Positions 36,926-46,097 of a DNA stretch of 64,000 bases are shown here, in pieces. Below the pieces are notes generated by a model. That model was not told the origin of the DNA. It was given only the letters and a program-made list of their open reading frames with translations, and did no database searches. The stretch lies in the NCBI GenBank assembly GCA_963741625.1, contig CAVUIT010000019.1:186001-250000 (forward strand), written 5' to 3'. The translations under genes and the position numbers were made by a program. Origin of the DNA: CAWBBA01 sp963741625. GTDB taxonomy: Bacteria > Desulfobacterota > Desulfomonilia > Desulfomonilales > Desulfomonilaceae. The stretch's first letter is position 1. Every line of letters starts with the position of its first letter.

Positions 36926-37009
36926 AGCTCTAGGGACAATTACCACGATAATTGCGATCAGGCCTAAGGCCAGTAGCACTGTGGGAGCCACTTGCTTGAA
37001 AATTGTCAT

Positions 37010-37369
37010 GATGCGCATCCTTTCTTCCAATTCAATTCTTCATCCGAAAACGTTTTCTGAATAATTTGGATGCACGTCAGGTGAGTTAGATTCACACGAT
37101 TATGGGCCACTTGCTGGATATTCCGGTACGTTTGGAGTGGTCGCGTGCTAATAGCCATTGCCGATATTTTTGTCCGTTCTACGGAAGCCATCCCGTCATT
37201 CCCGAGTGAATCATTCTGAGCATCCGTGCATCTAAGCTACTTAGAAGTTCTTGAGCGAATAATTTTGGTGGTGCGAAATGACAAATACCAACCTGTTGCC
37301 GGCGTCCTGCAAGAGTGATTTCTTGGTATTCTCTTGCCCAGTACGCGCGCTAGGCCCGGGGGTTAAGCT
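37010..37369. other. Divergent intergenic region, no gene seen
   Basis: This region lies between the 5' end of the split YD gene and the SH3-type gene. It must hold promoters for both directions, but I cannot place clear boxes. Confidence 0.3.
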
Positions 37370-38637
37370 ATGAGATTTTCTAGGTGGATTACAGTAATTA
37401 TGCTGACGAATCTTGTCTTCTCCCATCCATACTCCAACTCAAATGCTGACGAACTAACATGGGGAAGCAACGTTGGCCCCGTATCCGCTTACGTCGACCA
37501 AACAGATCATGCGAATGGTTTGACCATCCGTGCGTCTCCGTCTGCGGACAGTCAGACGGTAGGTTACATTCCGTCGGGTACAAAGATCCGAGGTTCTAGC
37601 GAATTCAAAAGCGGATGGGTCAAATTGATAAGCCCAGTCGACACTGGATGGGTAAATATTGGCTTCCTCAAGGCACGCCCGCTCGAGGGAACGGTCACAA
37701 AAGTCGACAATACGGAATTGTGTCTCCCGATCCGGGCAGGCCCAGCCGCATCGCAGCAAAAAGTCGGTTGCGGTCAAATTGGTGAAGTTGTCAACCTGAC
37801 GGGCATAATGACCACTGACAACTGGTTGCAGCTTACGGATCGGCGAGGATGGGTCGATGCTTCCTCCGATTCAGTTGCCAATAGAGACACCCCAGGCGGT
37901 CGGGGCCAATGCGGAGACTCCAAGCGTAACTTCGGTAGGACCGGCCGCAAGTCCATCTCTCGAAAAGCCTATAACAAAGCCTCAGCAGGTGGAAAGCGCC
38001 CCAAAAAAGGAATTGGCACCCCAGAAGGCGCCTGCAATGCCTCCTCTGGCTTCCACTCCTTCCACACAGATCACAACCCCACCGTCCAAGGCGGTGCCGG
38101 ACAAGGAAAAGCTACCTCGCATCACTTGTCGCGGTGGATGGTGTGTTGCTTTCGGTACTGGTCAGGTGACACATGACGGGAAAGCGGTACCAGGAATTGA
38201 ATGCCTTAAGAACGATATATGCGCAAGCATTGTGGCCCAGCACCATGCGGAAAAAGCAACTACCGACGGAATTGCGACCTTTGGCAATTTCAAGCTGTTG
38301 GCGAACGGAGTCATTCGGGATTCCGAGTCAGGGAAAGTACTGGTCAACTGTAACGATAAGGCGAGGCGTAGATCGTAAGTGCGTTGCAAATTTCTTGCGC
38401 AAGACGGTTGCAGGCACTACCGGAGAAAACAAGATAGGCTCGGTTTCGGAGAAAGCCGTAAAACCGACCTCAAAGTCCTCAAAACCTACTTCTGCCCGGG
38501 TTACTCCCTCCAGGCCCAAGAAAGAATCTTCCGAACGGCCTTTCTCGAGTCCTTTCTTTGACCAAGGTAAGACCGAGCAACAGATGAACGAGGATGCCTG
38601 GGAAGACGCAGGCAAGCGGTTTCCGGGGCTCCAATAA
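37370..38637 (+). pseudogene. Exported SH3-like protein with two frameshifts
   Basis: A signal peptide (about 1-26) is followed by two bacterial SH3-like domains (NGLTIRASPSADSQTVGYIP, CLPIRAGPAASQQKVGCGQI). A Pro-rich linker (ETPQAVGANAETPSVTS onward) is in another frame, entered near 37870. A third frame, entered near 38370, adds RKCVANFLRKT and a Lys/Ser-rich C-terminus. The linker is followed by CRGGWCVAFGTGQV. Such proteins bind cell-wall or surface targets. It may be intact if the indels are errors. Confidence 0.7.
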
Positions 38638-38920
38638 GGACACACGAAGAGCCGGCGGCGTAGCAATTGAGAGGACGGATGGAACTCAACAAGAGCAAAC
38701 GTATTCCTGTTTGTCTTTGCGCAGTTCGAAGCGCATGCGCACGTCTATGCAGGCCGTAAGCAAAAGTATTTTGTTTTAAGCGCAGAAATCTTCCGAGGCA
38801 TTCCGTGAAGTGCCAAGGGGCCGGATCTCCACTATATTGTGAGAAAAGCGTGGTGCGGATTGTGATTCAAGAGCGTACAATTGGGGCCCGACCGGACGAT
38901 ACAAGAATGAGGTTGTTGCC

Positions 38921-39991
38921 ATGCTGACCACACTATTAAAGGTATCCGTCACAAGCATTTGTGTCCTTATGTTCCTAGCGGTGATTGTCAGCGCTGAGAC
39001 AGCGCACGAGAAAGCCACCTTTGCCGGCGGATGCTTCTGGTGCATGCAACCGCCTTTTGAAAAACTCGATGGCGTAGTCCAGGTGGTGTCCGGTTATACT
39101 GGCGGCACTGGTGAGAAACCGACCTATGAGGATTACGCTCAAAAGGGTTACATCGAAGCCGTTCAGATCACCTATGATCCGTCAAAAATATCCTATTCTC
39201 AGCTTCTGGATGTCTTCTGGAGGCAAATAGATCCCACAGACCCGCGCGGTCAGTTTGTTGACAGGGGGCCGCAATACCGCTCCGCCATCTTCTTCCATAA
39301 CGAGGAACAGAGAAAACTGGCTGAAAAGTCGAAGGAAGCACTCGGGAAATCCGGTAAATTTGACAAACCCATCGTGACGGAAATCATCAAGGCTTCGGCA
39401 TTTCATAAGGCCGAAGACTATCATCAGGATTACCACAAGAAAAACCCGATCAGATACAAATACTACCGGTTCAATTCTGGCCGTGACCAGTTTTTGGACA
39501 AGGTGTGGGGTCGGGACAGGGATAAAAAGAACATGAAAGAAAGCGCCCAAGGCACTGAGAAGTTGAGCAAGGCAGACCTTGAAAAGAAGCTAACTCAGTT
39601 GCAATACAAGGTGACTCAGGAAAACGGGACCGAACCGGCATTCCACAATGAGTATTGGAATAACGAGAAGCCGGGAATCTATGTTGACATTGTTTCCGGT
39701 GAACCTCTATTCAGCTCGCTGGACAAATTCGAATCAGGGACCGGATGGCCTAGCTTTACGAGGCCGCTGGAACCAGGGAACATCGTGGAAAAGGAGGATA
39801 AAAGCCTTTTCACGACACGCACCGAGGTCAGAAGTAGGCACGCGGACTCTCACCTCGGCCATGTTTTTAATGATGGGCCTAAGCCCACTGGTCTCCGTTA
39901 CTGCATGAATTCCGCAGCACTGCGTTTCATCCCGAAAGAAGATTTGGATAGGGAGGGTTACGGCCAATATAAGAAGCTCTTTGATAAATAA
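38921..39991 (+). CDS. msrAB: Exported methionine sulfoxide reductase MsrA-MsrB fusion
   Basis: A signal peptide (1-25) is followed by MsrA with GGCFWC (Cys38 nucleophile) and by MsrB with the catalytic Cys in YCMNSAALRF and zinc-less GTGWPSF. Fused enzymes reduce both S- and R-methionine sulfoxides; the signal puts it outside the cytoplasm. The GAGG site precedes ATG 38921. It stands alone. Confidence 0.95.
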   Translation: MLTTLLKVSVTSICVLMFLAVIVSAETAHEKATFAGGCFWCMQPPFEKLDGVVQVVSGYTGGTGEKPTYEDYAQKGYIEAVQITYDPSKISYSQLLDVFWRQIDPTDPRGQFVDRGPQYRSAIFFHNEEQRKLAEKSKEALGKSGKFDKPIVTEIIKASAFHKAEDYHQDYHKKNPIRYKYYRFNSGRDQFLDKVWGRDRDKKNMKESAQGTEKLSKADLEKKLTQLQYKVTQENGTEPAFHNEYWNNEKPGIYVDIVSGEPLFSSLDKFESGTGWPSFTRPLEPGNIVEKEDKSLFTTRTEVRSRHADSHLGHVFNDGPKPTGLRYCMNSAALRFIPKEDLDREGYGQYKKLFDK

Positions 39992-40123
39992 AGAAAAGCG
40001 ATCACCAGGAATTCTACCTCTTTTTGCTGTGAGTAGGCCGTTCTAGGGGCTCTTCATACTCCCCATCCACCCGCTCGTCGAGTGGCTGAAAGGGGCGATC
40101 AATACCCTGCTGATACATTTTGC

Positions 40124-40210
40124 TTGACATACAATATAGAGAACTAGATAAGTGGAACTGATTGCCCACGAATCATGACGTCGCAACAGCAGCCAAAGAC
40201 GGTGAAAAGC
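40124..40210 (+). promoter_or_regulatory. Promoter-leader copy without a downstream gene
   Basis: TTGACA (40124-40129) and GATAAG (40147-40152) are 17 bases apart, with AGAGAACTAGATAA between, and a CAGCCAAAGACGG stretch follows near 40192. The same elements stand before the pterin methyltransferase at 48106-48185. Here only non-coding sequence follows (39992-40385 has no gene). Confidence 0.5.
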
Positions 40211-40385
40211 GGGGTCAGAGGTGACCTGACACTCATAAAACCTCCAAGAACCGGAACCGGGTTCGGAGCTAGTCATAGAGCGGGACCTGGGCTAAACAGG
40301 CAACTCAGGCTAGAGCGAAAAGTCTTCTTGGCATAAAGAGGGGAGACAAAACGAGTCAAAGAACGGTATATCGCGCTCCAACTTC

Positions 40386-41120
40386 TCAAACCACAACTGG
40401 AAACGGCCTCTGACGGAATTCTTTTTCCATGCCGATGAGAATCTGGCCGAATTCCTCAGTGTGGAGTTTCATTGCTTCGGCTGCTGCCTCCCCGTTTCCG
40501 GCCAGGACCGCTTCAACAATGGGGCTGTGCATCCCGGCAGGGTGCATGGACTTAACATCCGGCTGGACGGCAGCCACAAACCGCGTGGTCATTCCCATCA
40601 GGGACTTGACGAGAGCCTCAAGCAAGCGATTGTCGCACATTTCCGCCAGAATGAAATGGACCATGGTCTTCGCCTCAAAATCTTGCGGCAATGACTTTAT
40701 CGGTAATTCCTCGGCCTTCATGGCCTCCAAAAGCCGCTTCCTGTAATTCGGTGTTACTCTGGCAGCGGCCATACGTGCGATTTCCGGTTCGATGAGGCGC
40801 CTTACATAACAGAGTTCGGGGACCGAGATCTTCTCAGCCGAGAAAAGATCCACGAAGGCATTCGACAGGGTTTCGAAAGTAAGGTCCGTCACGTATGCAC
40901 CACCGGTGGCGCCCTGTTTGATAGCGACGAATCCCGTACCTTCGAGTGCCCTCAAGGCTTCGCGAATCGCCACGCGACTCACTTGGAACTCCTTGGCCAT
41001 CTCTCGTTCAGGGGGGAGTTTGTCTCCTGCCTTGAAGTGGCCTACGATGAACGCCTGCTTAAGCTGTTGGATGACTTCCTCAGATACTCTGGGTTGGCGA
41101 ATCGGTTTGAATGTGCCCAT
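40386..41120 (-). CDS. FadR-type GntR regulator
   Basis: The N-terminal winged helix carries LPPEREMAKEFQVSRVAIREAL and the all-helical FadR ligand-binding domain has YVRRLIEPEIARMAA with His and Asp/Glu residues that usually bind a metal or carboxylate. The gene is divergent from the TRAP operon, whose intergenic space is 375 bases; autoregulation and control of the transporter are likely by location. ATG 41120 is used. Confidence 0.9.
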   Translation of the reverse strand: MGTFKPIRQPRVSEEVIQQLKQAFIVGHFKAGDKLPPEREMAKEFQVSRVAIREALRALEGTGFVAIKQGATGGAYVTDLTFETLSNAFVDLFSAEKISVPELCYVRRLIEPEIARMAAARVTPNYRKRLLEAMKAEELPIKSLPQDFEAKTMVHFILAEMCDNRLLEALVKSLMGMTTRFVAAVQPDVKSMHPAGMHSPIVEAVLAGNGEAAAEAMKLHTEEFGQILIGMEKEFRQRPFPVVV

Positions 41121-41495
41121 AATGGTCCTCTCTGTGAACTGTATAAACGAAGAATATTTTTTTCAACAGGTTTTTTTCGATTGGGTTATATTTTTCTTGA
41201 CAAAAAATATTAGACCTTTAAGTTTTCGATGTTCACCCATATCATCAGTGGACACAGCCCGCCGAGATAGAAAGAATGATACTAGCACGCTGCGCCCTTG
41301 CCCTCCCCGGCTGGCTGGCGGCCGGACATGCAGCGGCAGAGACCCTGGCGTGGCAAGCTCAACGATTGGGCAAGCCGCAGAGTCGGTGAGCTGCTAAGGG
41401 CACGTGTGGGGAGTCCATTGTGGCGTGAACAGAGGTGATGACTGAGTTAGGTCGATTGGCTTGGCTCCCAACCTTACAAGAAAGGATGAGTGGTC
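41121..41495. promoter_or_regulatory. Divergent promoter region of regulator and TRAP operon
   Basis: TTGACA (41197-41202) reads toward the TRAP operon; the -10 box is weak. On the other strand TTGAAA with TATACA reads toward the regulator. An AT-rich block (41150-41220) is between. No operator palindrome is clear. Confidence 0.35.
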
Positions 41496-43481
41496 ATGAA
41501 CATGAAAAGGAATTTCGCGGTGCTATCCGTTTGTTTAGCCATTGGTGTTCTTTTGCTCATCGGGGCTTGCTCTCAGCAAGCTCAAGAAGAAGGGAAGGCG
41601 ATCAAGCTTAAGTACTCGGACATTTTCGCTCCCTCACACAAGAACGGCATTCTGGCTCAGGAGTGGTGCAAAGAGGTAGAAAAACGAACCAACGGCAGGA
41701 TAAAGATCACCCATTTCCCCGGCGGCACCCTGACCCCTCCCCCTCAGACATACGACAGCGTGGTCAAGGGGATCGCTGACATCGGTCATACCTTGGCGGC
41801 CTACTCAGCGGGCAGGTTTCTTTTGACGGAAGTCCTCGGTCAGCCCATTGGTTTCACCAGCGGATACCAGGCCACAAAGACCGCCAACGAGTATTACAAG
41901 AAGTTTAAGCCTAAGGAATTCGACGACACGAAGATCATGTATATTCATGGACATGGGCCTGGAATGTTCCAGACGGTGAAACCCGTGTCGTCCATTGATG
42001 ATATCAAGGGCCTGAGGATCAAGGCCAACACGGAAAACGCCTCGATTGCCACCGCGCTGGGCGCGGCGCCGGTGGCCCTGCCCATAACCGAGACCTATGA
42101 CGCTTGTCAAAAGGGATTGGTGGATGGGCTCCTGTTGCCCATCGAGCCGCTCAAGGGGTGGAAGTTTGCCGACGTTATTAAGGCGGTCATTGTATGTCCG
42201 CCCATGTCGTACACAGCGCCAATATGCGTATTCATGAATAAAGAAAAATGGAATTCCTTGTCCAAGCAGGATCAGGAGATCATAGAGAAGATCAACGAAG
42301 AATGGGTCGAGAAGCAGGCCAAACTGTGGAATGAACTGGACAACGAAGCCACCGAGCTGGCTAAACAGAAGGGAATCAAGATAATAACGGCAACAAAGGA
42401 GCAGGACGCCCAGGTCGCCGAAAAGATGAAGACCGTGAAGGAGGAGTGGGTCAAGAATACAGCGGCCAAAGGTCTACCAGCCAGAGAGGCGCTGGATTTC
42501 TGCATTGAGTATGTCAAGAGCCATCCGTCAGTTCAGGCGGACGAGAAGGTTATCAAGCTCAAGTACTCGAACTTCTTCGGTCCTGCACATCCGATAGGCA
42601 TTCTCGGCCAGGAGTGGTGCGCGGAGGTGGAAAAGCGGACGAACGGCAGGGTGAAAGTCACGTACTTCCCTGGCAATACGCTTACGCCTCCTACTCAGAC
42701 TTATGACAGCGTGGTGAAAGGAATCGCTGACGTTGGCCAGACTTTGGCGGCCTATTCGGCCGGCAGATTCCTTTTGACGGAAGTCCTGGCCCAGCCTATC
42801 GGGTACACCAGTGGGTACCAGGCGACAATGGCCTGCAACGAGTTCTACAAGAAGTTCAAGCCCAAAGAATTTGACGACACGAAGATTATGTATATTCACG
42901 GCCATGGGCCGGGCATGTTCCATGCGGTGAAAGCCATTTCGTCCGTGGACGATCTCAAGGGCCTTAGGCTCAAGGCCAACACGGAAAACGCAGGGATAGT
43001 GACGGCAGTGGGCGGTGCGCCGGTAGCCCTTCCGATAACCGAAACCTATGACGCGCTTCAAAAAGGATTGATCGACGGTCTTTTGCTGCCCATGGAGGCT
43101 TTGAAGGGCTGGAAATTTGCCGACGTTATTAAGACAACCATTGTAAGTCAGCCGATGGCGTACACTGCTCCCATTCCCATATTCATGAATAAGGATAAAT
43201 GGAATTCGCTGTCCAAGCAGGATCAGGAGATCATAGAGAAGATCAACGACGAGTGGGTCGTAAAGCAGGCCAACCTGTGGAACAAACTGGACAAGGAGGC
43301 CACGGAATTCGCCATCCAGAAGGGGGTCAAGATAATAAAGGCTACTAAGGACCAGGATACTCAGGTGGCTGACAAAATGAAACCGGTATTGGCCGACTGG
43401 GTGAAGAAGACGGCGGACAAAGGGCTCCCCGCACAGGAGGCGCTGGATTTCTGTTTCGACTATGTGAAAACGCATCCGTAG
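41496..43481 (+). CDS. TRAP transporter substrate-binding lipoprotein, tandem DctP duplication
   Basis: ATG 41496 has AAAGGA nine bases upstream, and the lipobox LLLIGAC gives a lipoprotein. Two full DctP domains (about 35-345 and 350-661) follow. Each repeats TYDSVVKGIAD, PIGFTSGYQAT, IMYIHGHGPGMF, GLRIKANTEN and TYDALQKGLIDGLLLP with few changes. The second lacks its own signal, so the duplication fused two genes. DctP proteins normally have one domain of about 330 residues. With DctQ and DctM, probably imports carboxylates with sodium. The two domains may bind different ligands. Confidence 0.93.
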   Translation: MNMKRNFAVLSVCLAIGVLLLIGACSQQAQEEGKAIKLKYSDIFAPSHKNGILAQEWCKEVEKRTNGRIKITHFPGGTLTPPPQTYDSVVKGIADIGHTLAAYSAGRFLLTEVLGQPIGFTSGYQATKTANEYYKKFKPKEFDDTKIMYIHGHGPGMFQTVKPVSSIDDIKGLRIKANTENASIATALGAAPVALPITETYDACQKGLVDGLLLPIEPLKGWKFADVIKAVIVCPPMSYTAPICVFMNKEKWNSLSKQDQEIIEKINEEWVEKQAKLWNELDNEATELAKQKGIKIITATKEQDAQVAEKMKTVKEEWVKNTAAKGLPAREALDFCIEYVKSHPSVQADEKVIKLKYSNFFGPAHPIGILGQEWCAEVEKRTNGRVKVTYFPGNTLTPPTQTYDSVVKGIADVGQTLAAYSAGRFLLTEVLAQPIGYTSGYQATMACNEFYKKFKPKEFDDTKIMYIHGHGPGMFHAVKAISSVDDLKGLRLKANTENAGIVTAVGGAPVALPITETYDALQKGLIDGLLLPMEALKGWKFADVIKTTIVSQPMAYTAPIPIFMNKDKWNSLSKQDQEIIEKINDEWVVKQANLWNKLDKEATEFAIQKGVKIIKATKDQDTQVADKMKPVLADWVKKTADKGLPAQEALDFCFDYVKTHP

Positions 43482-43526
43482 TTCCGCAAAGCGAGATTCG
43501 GCGGTGTGGAAAGTGAGGTTATACAG

Positions 43527-44006
43527 GTGCAGAAGTTTATGAGAGCAGTGTTGACCGCTGATTATGCACTCTTCGCGGTCGGCGGCGCTGGATTGGGTGT
43601 AATGATGTTGGTGACTCTTACCGACGTCGTGATGAGGTACATGGGCAAGCCGATATTTGGCAGCATGGAAATCGTCTGTTTTACCAGTGCGGTAGTCATC
43701 GGTTTCGCGATACCGTACACATCGTGGACCAAAGGACATATTATCGTTGATTTTCTGATGGAGAAGCTGTCTCCCGGGACCGTGAGAATCTTGCAGATCA
43801 TTACGAGGTGCATGGGTATCGCGCTCTTCCTGTTTGCAGCATACAATTTCGTCTCCTACGGATTGGATCTGATCAAGAGCAAGGAAGTGAGCCCCGGGTT
43901 TAGAATCCCGTATTACCCGATCACATTCGGGTTGGCCGTGAGCTGTTTTCTTCAGGCAATGACTTTGTTCTGTGATTTGCTGAAGACTATCAAGGAGGAA
44001 ACATGA
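43527..44006 (+). CDS. TRAP transporter small permease (DctQ)
   Basis: Four hydrophobic segments with the DctQ pattern (LTDVVMRYMGKPIFGSMEI, AIPYTSWTKGHIIVDFL) are visible. GTG 43527 has GTGAGG six bases upstream; an earlier in-frame GTG at 43506 is possible. The stop overlaps the start of dctM in ATGA, so the two are coupled. It holds the large permease and the binding protein together in the membrane. Confidence 0.9.
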   Translation: MQKFMRAVLTADYALFAVGGAGLGVMMLVTLTDVVMRYMGKPIFGSMEIVCFTSAVVIGFAIPYTSWTKGHIIVDFLMEKLSPGTVRILQIITRCMGIALFLFAAYNFVSYGLDLIKSKEVSPGFRIPYYPITFGLAVSCFLQAMTLFCDLLKTIKEET

Positions 44007-45304
44007 GCGAAATTACGGTAGGGATTATTGCAAGCTTTATCCTGCTTCTCTTTTTTCTCGCCGGCCTGGAGTTGGCCTTTGGGATGGCCATCCTTGGGGT
44101 CATAGGATTCGCTTACTTGGTTTCCTTCAGCGCCGCGTCGAATCTCCTGGTGAAAGACTTCTTTGATACATTCACCTCTTACGGGTTCACCGTAATACCT
44201 TTGTTTGTGCTGATGGGTCAGATCGCCTCGCATTCAAATATTGCCAAGCGACTTTATCTGGCGACTCACAAATTTGTGGGTCATATTCCAGGCGGCTTGG
44301 CAATGACTACCGTTGGAGGGGCAACGATTTTTAAAGCTGTGTGTGGATCGACATTGGCCACAGCGGCGGCTTTTGCAGGGATTGCCATTCCAGAGATGGA
44401 CCGTTACGGCTATGATAAGAGGCTCTCTACAGGTGTAGTGGCTTCGGTGGGCACACTGGGCGTGCTGATTCCGCCGAGTATCGTCTTGATCATCTACGCA
44501 ATTATCGTTGAAGAATCCATTGGCAAGATGTTTCTCGCAGGAATCATTCCTGGAATCATTATCGCTCTGTCCTTCATGGTCGTCATTTACGGGTGGGTGA
44601 AGATCAACCCTGCCATCGCTCCAAGTGCGCCAGCGGCTCCCTGGTCTGAGAGAATCCGGGTTCTCCCCGAGTTCCTGTGGGTTGCCATAATCTTCCTGGT
44701 GATAATTGGGGGGATGATGAAGGGAATATTCTCCCCAACGGAAGGGGGGAGCATAGGCACGCTGGCCATCTTGATCATGGCTGCCGCAAGAAAGGAGCTC
44801 ACGCTCAAGGGCCTTGTAGCATCGGTCACGGAATCACTCAAGACCTCCTGCATGGTGCTCACGCTCATAGCGGGATCTATAGTTCTCGGCCATTTTCTTG
44901 CCGTGACCGAAATTCCTTTTGTGGCAGCGGATTATATCATAGGGCTCCCAATTCATCGGCATCTCGTAATGTTGCTCATTATCCTCGTCTACCTCATTGG
45001 AGGTTCGTTCATCGATGACCTGGCGTTCATGATACTTGCCACGCCGATCTTTTACCCCGCAGTAATCAAGCTCGGCTATGACCCCTTGTGGTTCGGTATC
45101 ATGCTTCTTATTACTATCATGATTGGCGTCATAATCCCTCCCGTCGCGATGTGCGTGTTCGTTGTAAAAGGTATCACGGGTGTCCCAATCAACGTGATCT
45201 ACCGGGGCTGTCTGCCCTTCATTTTGGCCCTCGTTGGTTGTGCGATATTGCTGTTCATATTTCCGCAGTTGGCTTACTTTCTTCCGCATTTGCTGATGGG
45301 GTAG
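44003..45304 (+). CDS. TRAP transporter large permease (DctM)
   Basis: The 433-residue product shows about 12 hydrophobic segments and the DctM motifs TTVGGATIFKAVCGSTLATAAA and GVLIPPSIVLIIYAI. Its ATG overlaps the dctQ stop. The family performs secondary, sodium-driven uptake. Substrate depends on the duplicated binding protein. It is followed by a response regulator, 135 bases downstream. Confidence 0.95.
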   Translation: MSEITVGIIASFILLLFFLAGLELAFGMAILGVIGFAYLVSFSAASNLLVKDFFDTFTSYGFTVIPLFVLMGQIASHSNIAKRLYLATHKFVGHIPGGLAMTTVGGATIFKAVCGSTLATAAAFAGIAIPEMDRYGYDKRLSTGVVASVGTLGVLIPPSIVLIIYAIIVEESIGKMFLAGIIPGIIIALSFMVVIYGWVKINPAIAPSAPAAPWSERIRVLPEFLWVAIIFLVIIGGMMKGIFSPTEGGSIGTLAILIMAAARKELTLKGLVASVTESLKTSCMVLTLIAGSIVLGHFLAVTEIPFVAADYIIGLPIHRHLVMLLIILVYLIGGSFIDDLAFMILATPIFYPAVIKLGYDPLWFGIMLLITIMIGVIIPPVAMCVFVVKGITGVPINVIYRGCLPFILALVGCAILLFIFPQLAYFLPHLLMG

Positions 45305-45439
45305 CCTTAAACGCAAGAGACTAAATTGCTCTTGAATTAACAAACTGTTTTACTGATGTGTTTGGCATGGTTGGCTGGCTGAGGCAAATGCCGGGAGTAA
45401 GCAATTCGTCAAGCTCGTCAGTGGCCAAGGAGGACAAGA

Positions 45440-45925
45440 GTGGGAACCACTGAAATACTAATTGGCAAGAGAATTCTTGCTGTGGACGACGAACCAGATG
45501 TGCTTGAAATAATTCACGATCAGCTTGAAGCAAGCGAAATTACAACAGCTTCAACTTATGAACAGGCCACAGATCTGTTGTCCAGGGCCCATTTTGATCT
45601 GGTGTTGCTGGACATCATGGGCGTGAGGGGATTTGATTTGCTGGAGGAATGCGGAAAGAAGCGATTACCGGCAGCCATGCTTACAGCTCATTCTATCAAT
45701 GTGGAGAGTGTGAATAGAGCCCTGAATTTGGGGGCTGTATCTTTCCTGCCCAAGGAGGAGTTGGTAAACCTCGGGGAACACGTGGCCGATATCTTCGAAG
45801 GGTTGGCTAAAGGAAGAAGCCATTGGAAGAAGCTATTTGACCGCTTGGGCCCTTTCTTTAGAGACCGCCTCGGTCTCACGTGGGAGACTATTGAAAAGCC
45901 GACAAACCCCCCTTACTTGTACTGA
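45440..45925 (+). CDS. Response-regulator receiver-domain protein
   Basis: AAGGAGG six bases upstream supports GTG 45440. The receiver fold shows Asp16-Asp17, the phospho-acceptor Asp58 in LVLLDIMG, Thr82 in MLTAHS and Lys105 in FLPKEEL. There is no DNA-binding domain; residues 120-161 form a short helix-rich tail. Its kinase is not in the window. It lies between the TRAP operon and the acyl-CoA ligase, perhaps an adaptor for their regulation. Confidence 0.9.
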   Translation: MGTTEILIGKRILAVDDEPDVLEIIHDQLEASEITTASTYEQATDLLSRAHFDLVLLDIMGVRGFDLLEECGKKRLPAAMLTAHSINVESVNRALNLGAVSFLPKEELVNLGEHVADIFEGLAKGRSHWKKLFDRLGPFFRDRLGLTWETIEKPTNPPYLY

Positions 45926-46097
45926 TTGCCGGGTTCGATAAACACGCTGGCGAGAGGAACAGCATTGGGAATCACGGTGCAATGGTCTTGCCGATTAGCA
46001 CAAGACGTGCTGAATGGCAGCTTTTGGGAGTGGTATTTGGTCCAGGCCGAGGCGGGGAATCGCTGTAAACTGTCACCGTCTTTAGGAGAGAGATATT

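Larger units (their letters stand above)
34276..37009 (-). pseudogene. YD-type repeat protein, split by an IS5-family element
   Basis: The start is ATG 37009 (AAAGGA upstream) and the first 28 codons encode a signal-like segment (MTIFKQVAPTVLLALGLIAI). The frame is interrupted by the element at 36004-36925. Removing it and one copy of the three-base target repeat rejoins the frame exactly at Pro-Arg-Ala-Ser-Cys-Gln-Thr. The body contains about 15 repeats of the type DKNGNxVSxTT (YD-like), then the KVQTQVLQQGKDKLNVQDLI module and the GLNPQPLPPG motif near the end. Without the signal it would not be exported. Confidence 0.85.

Noticed and set aside
42528..43739. 403-codon minus-strand frame over the DctP gene
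   Set aside because: It mirrors the duplicated DctP coding sequence and has His/Leu-rich shadow composition.
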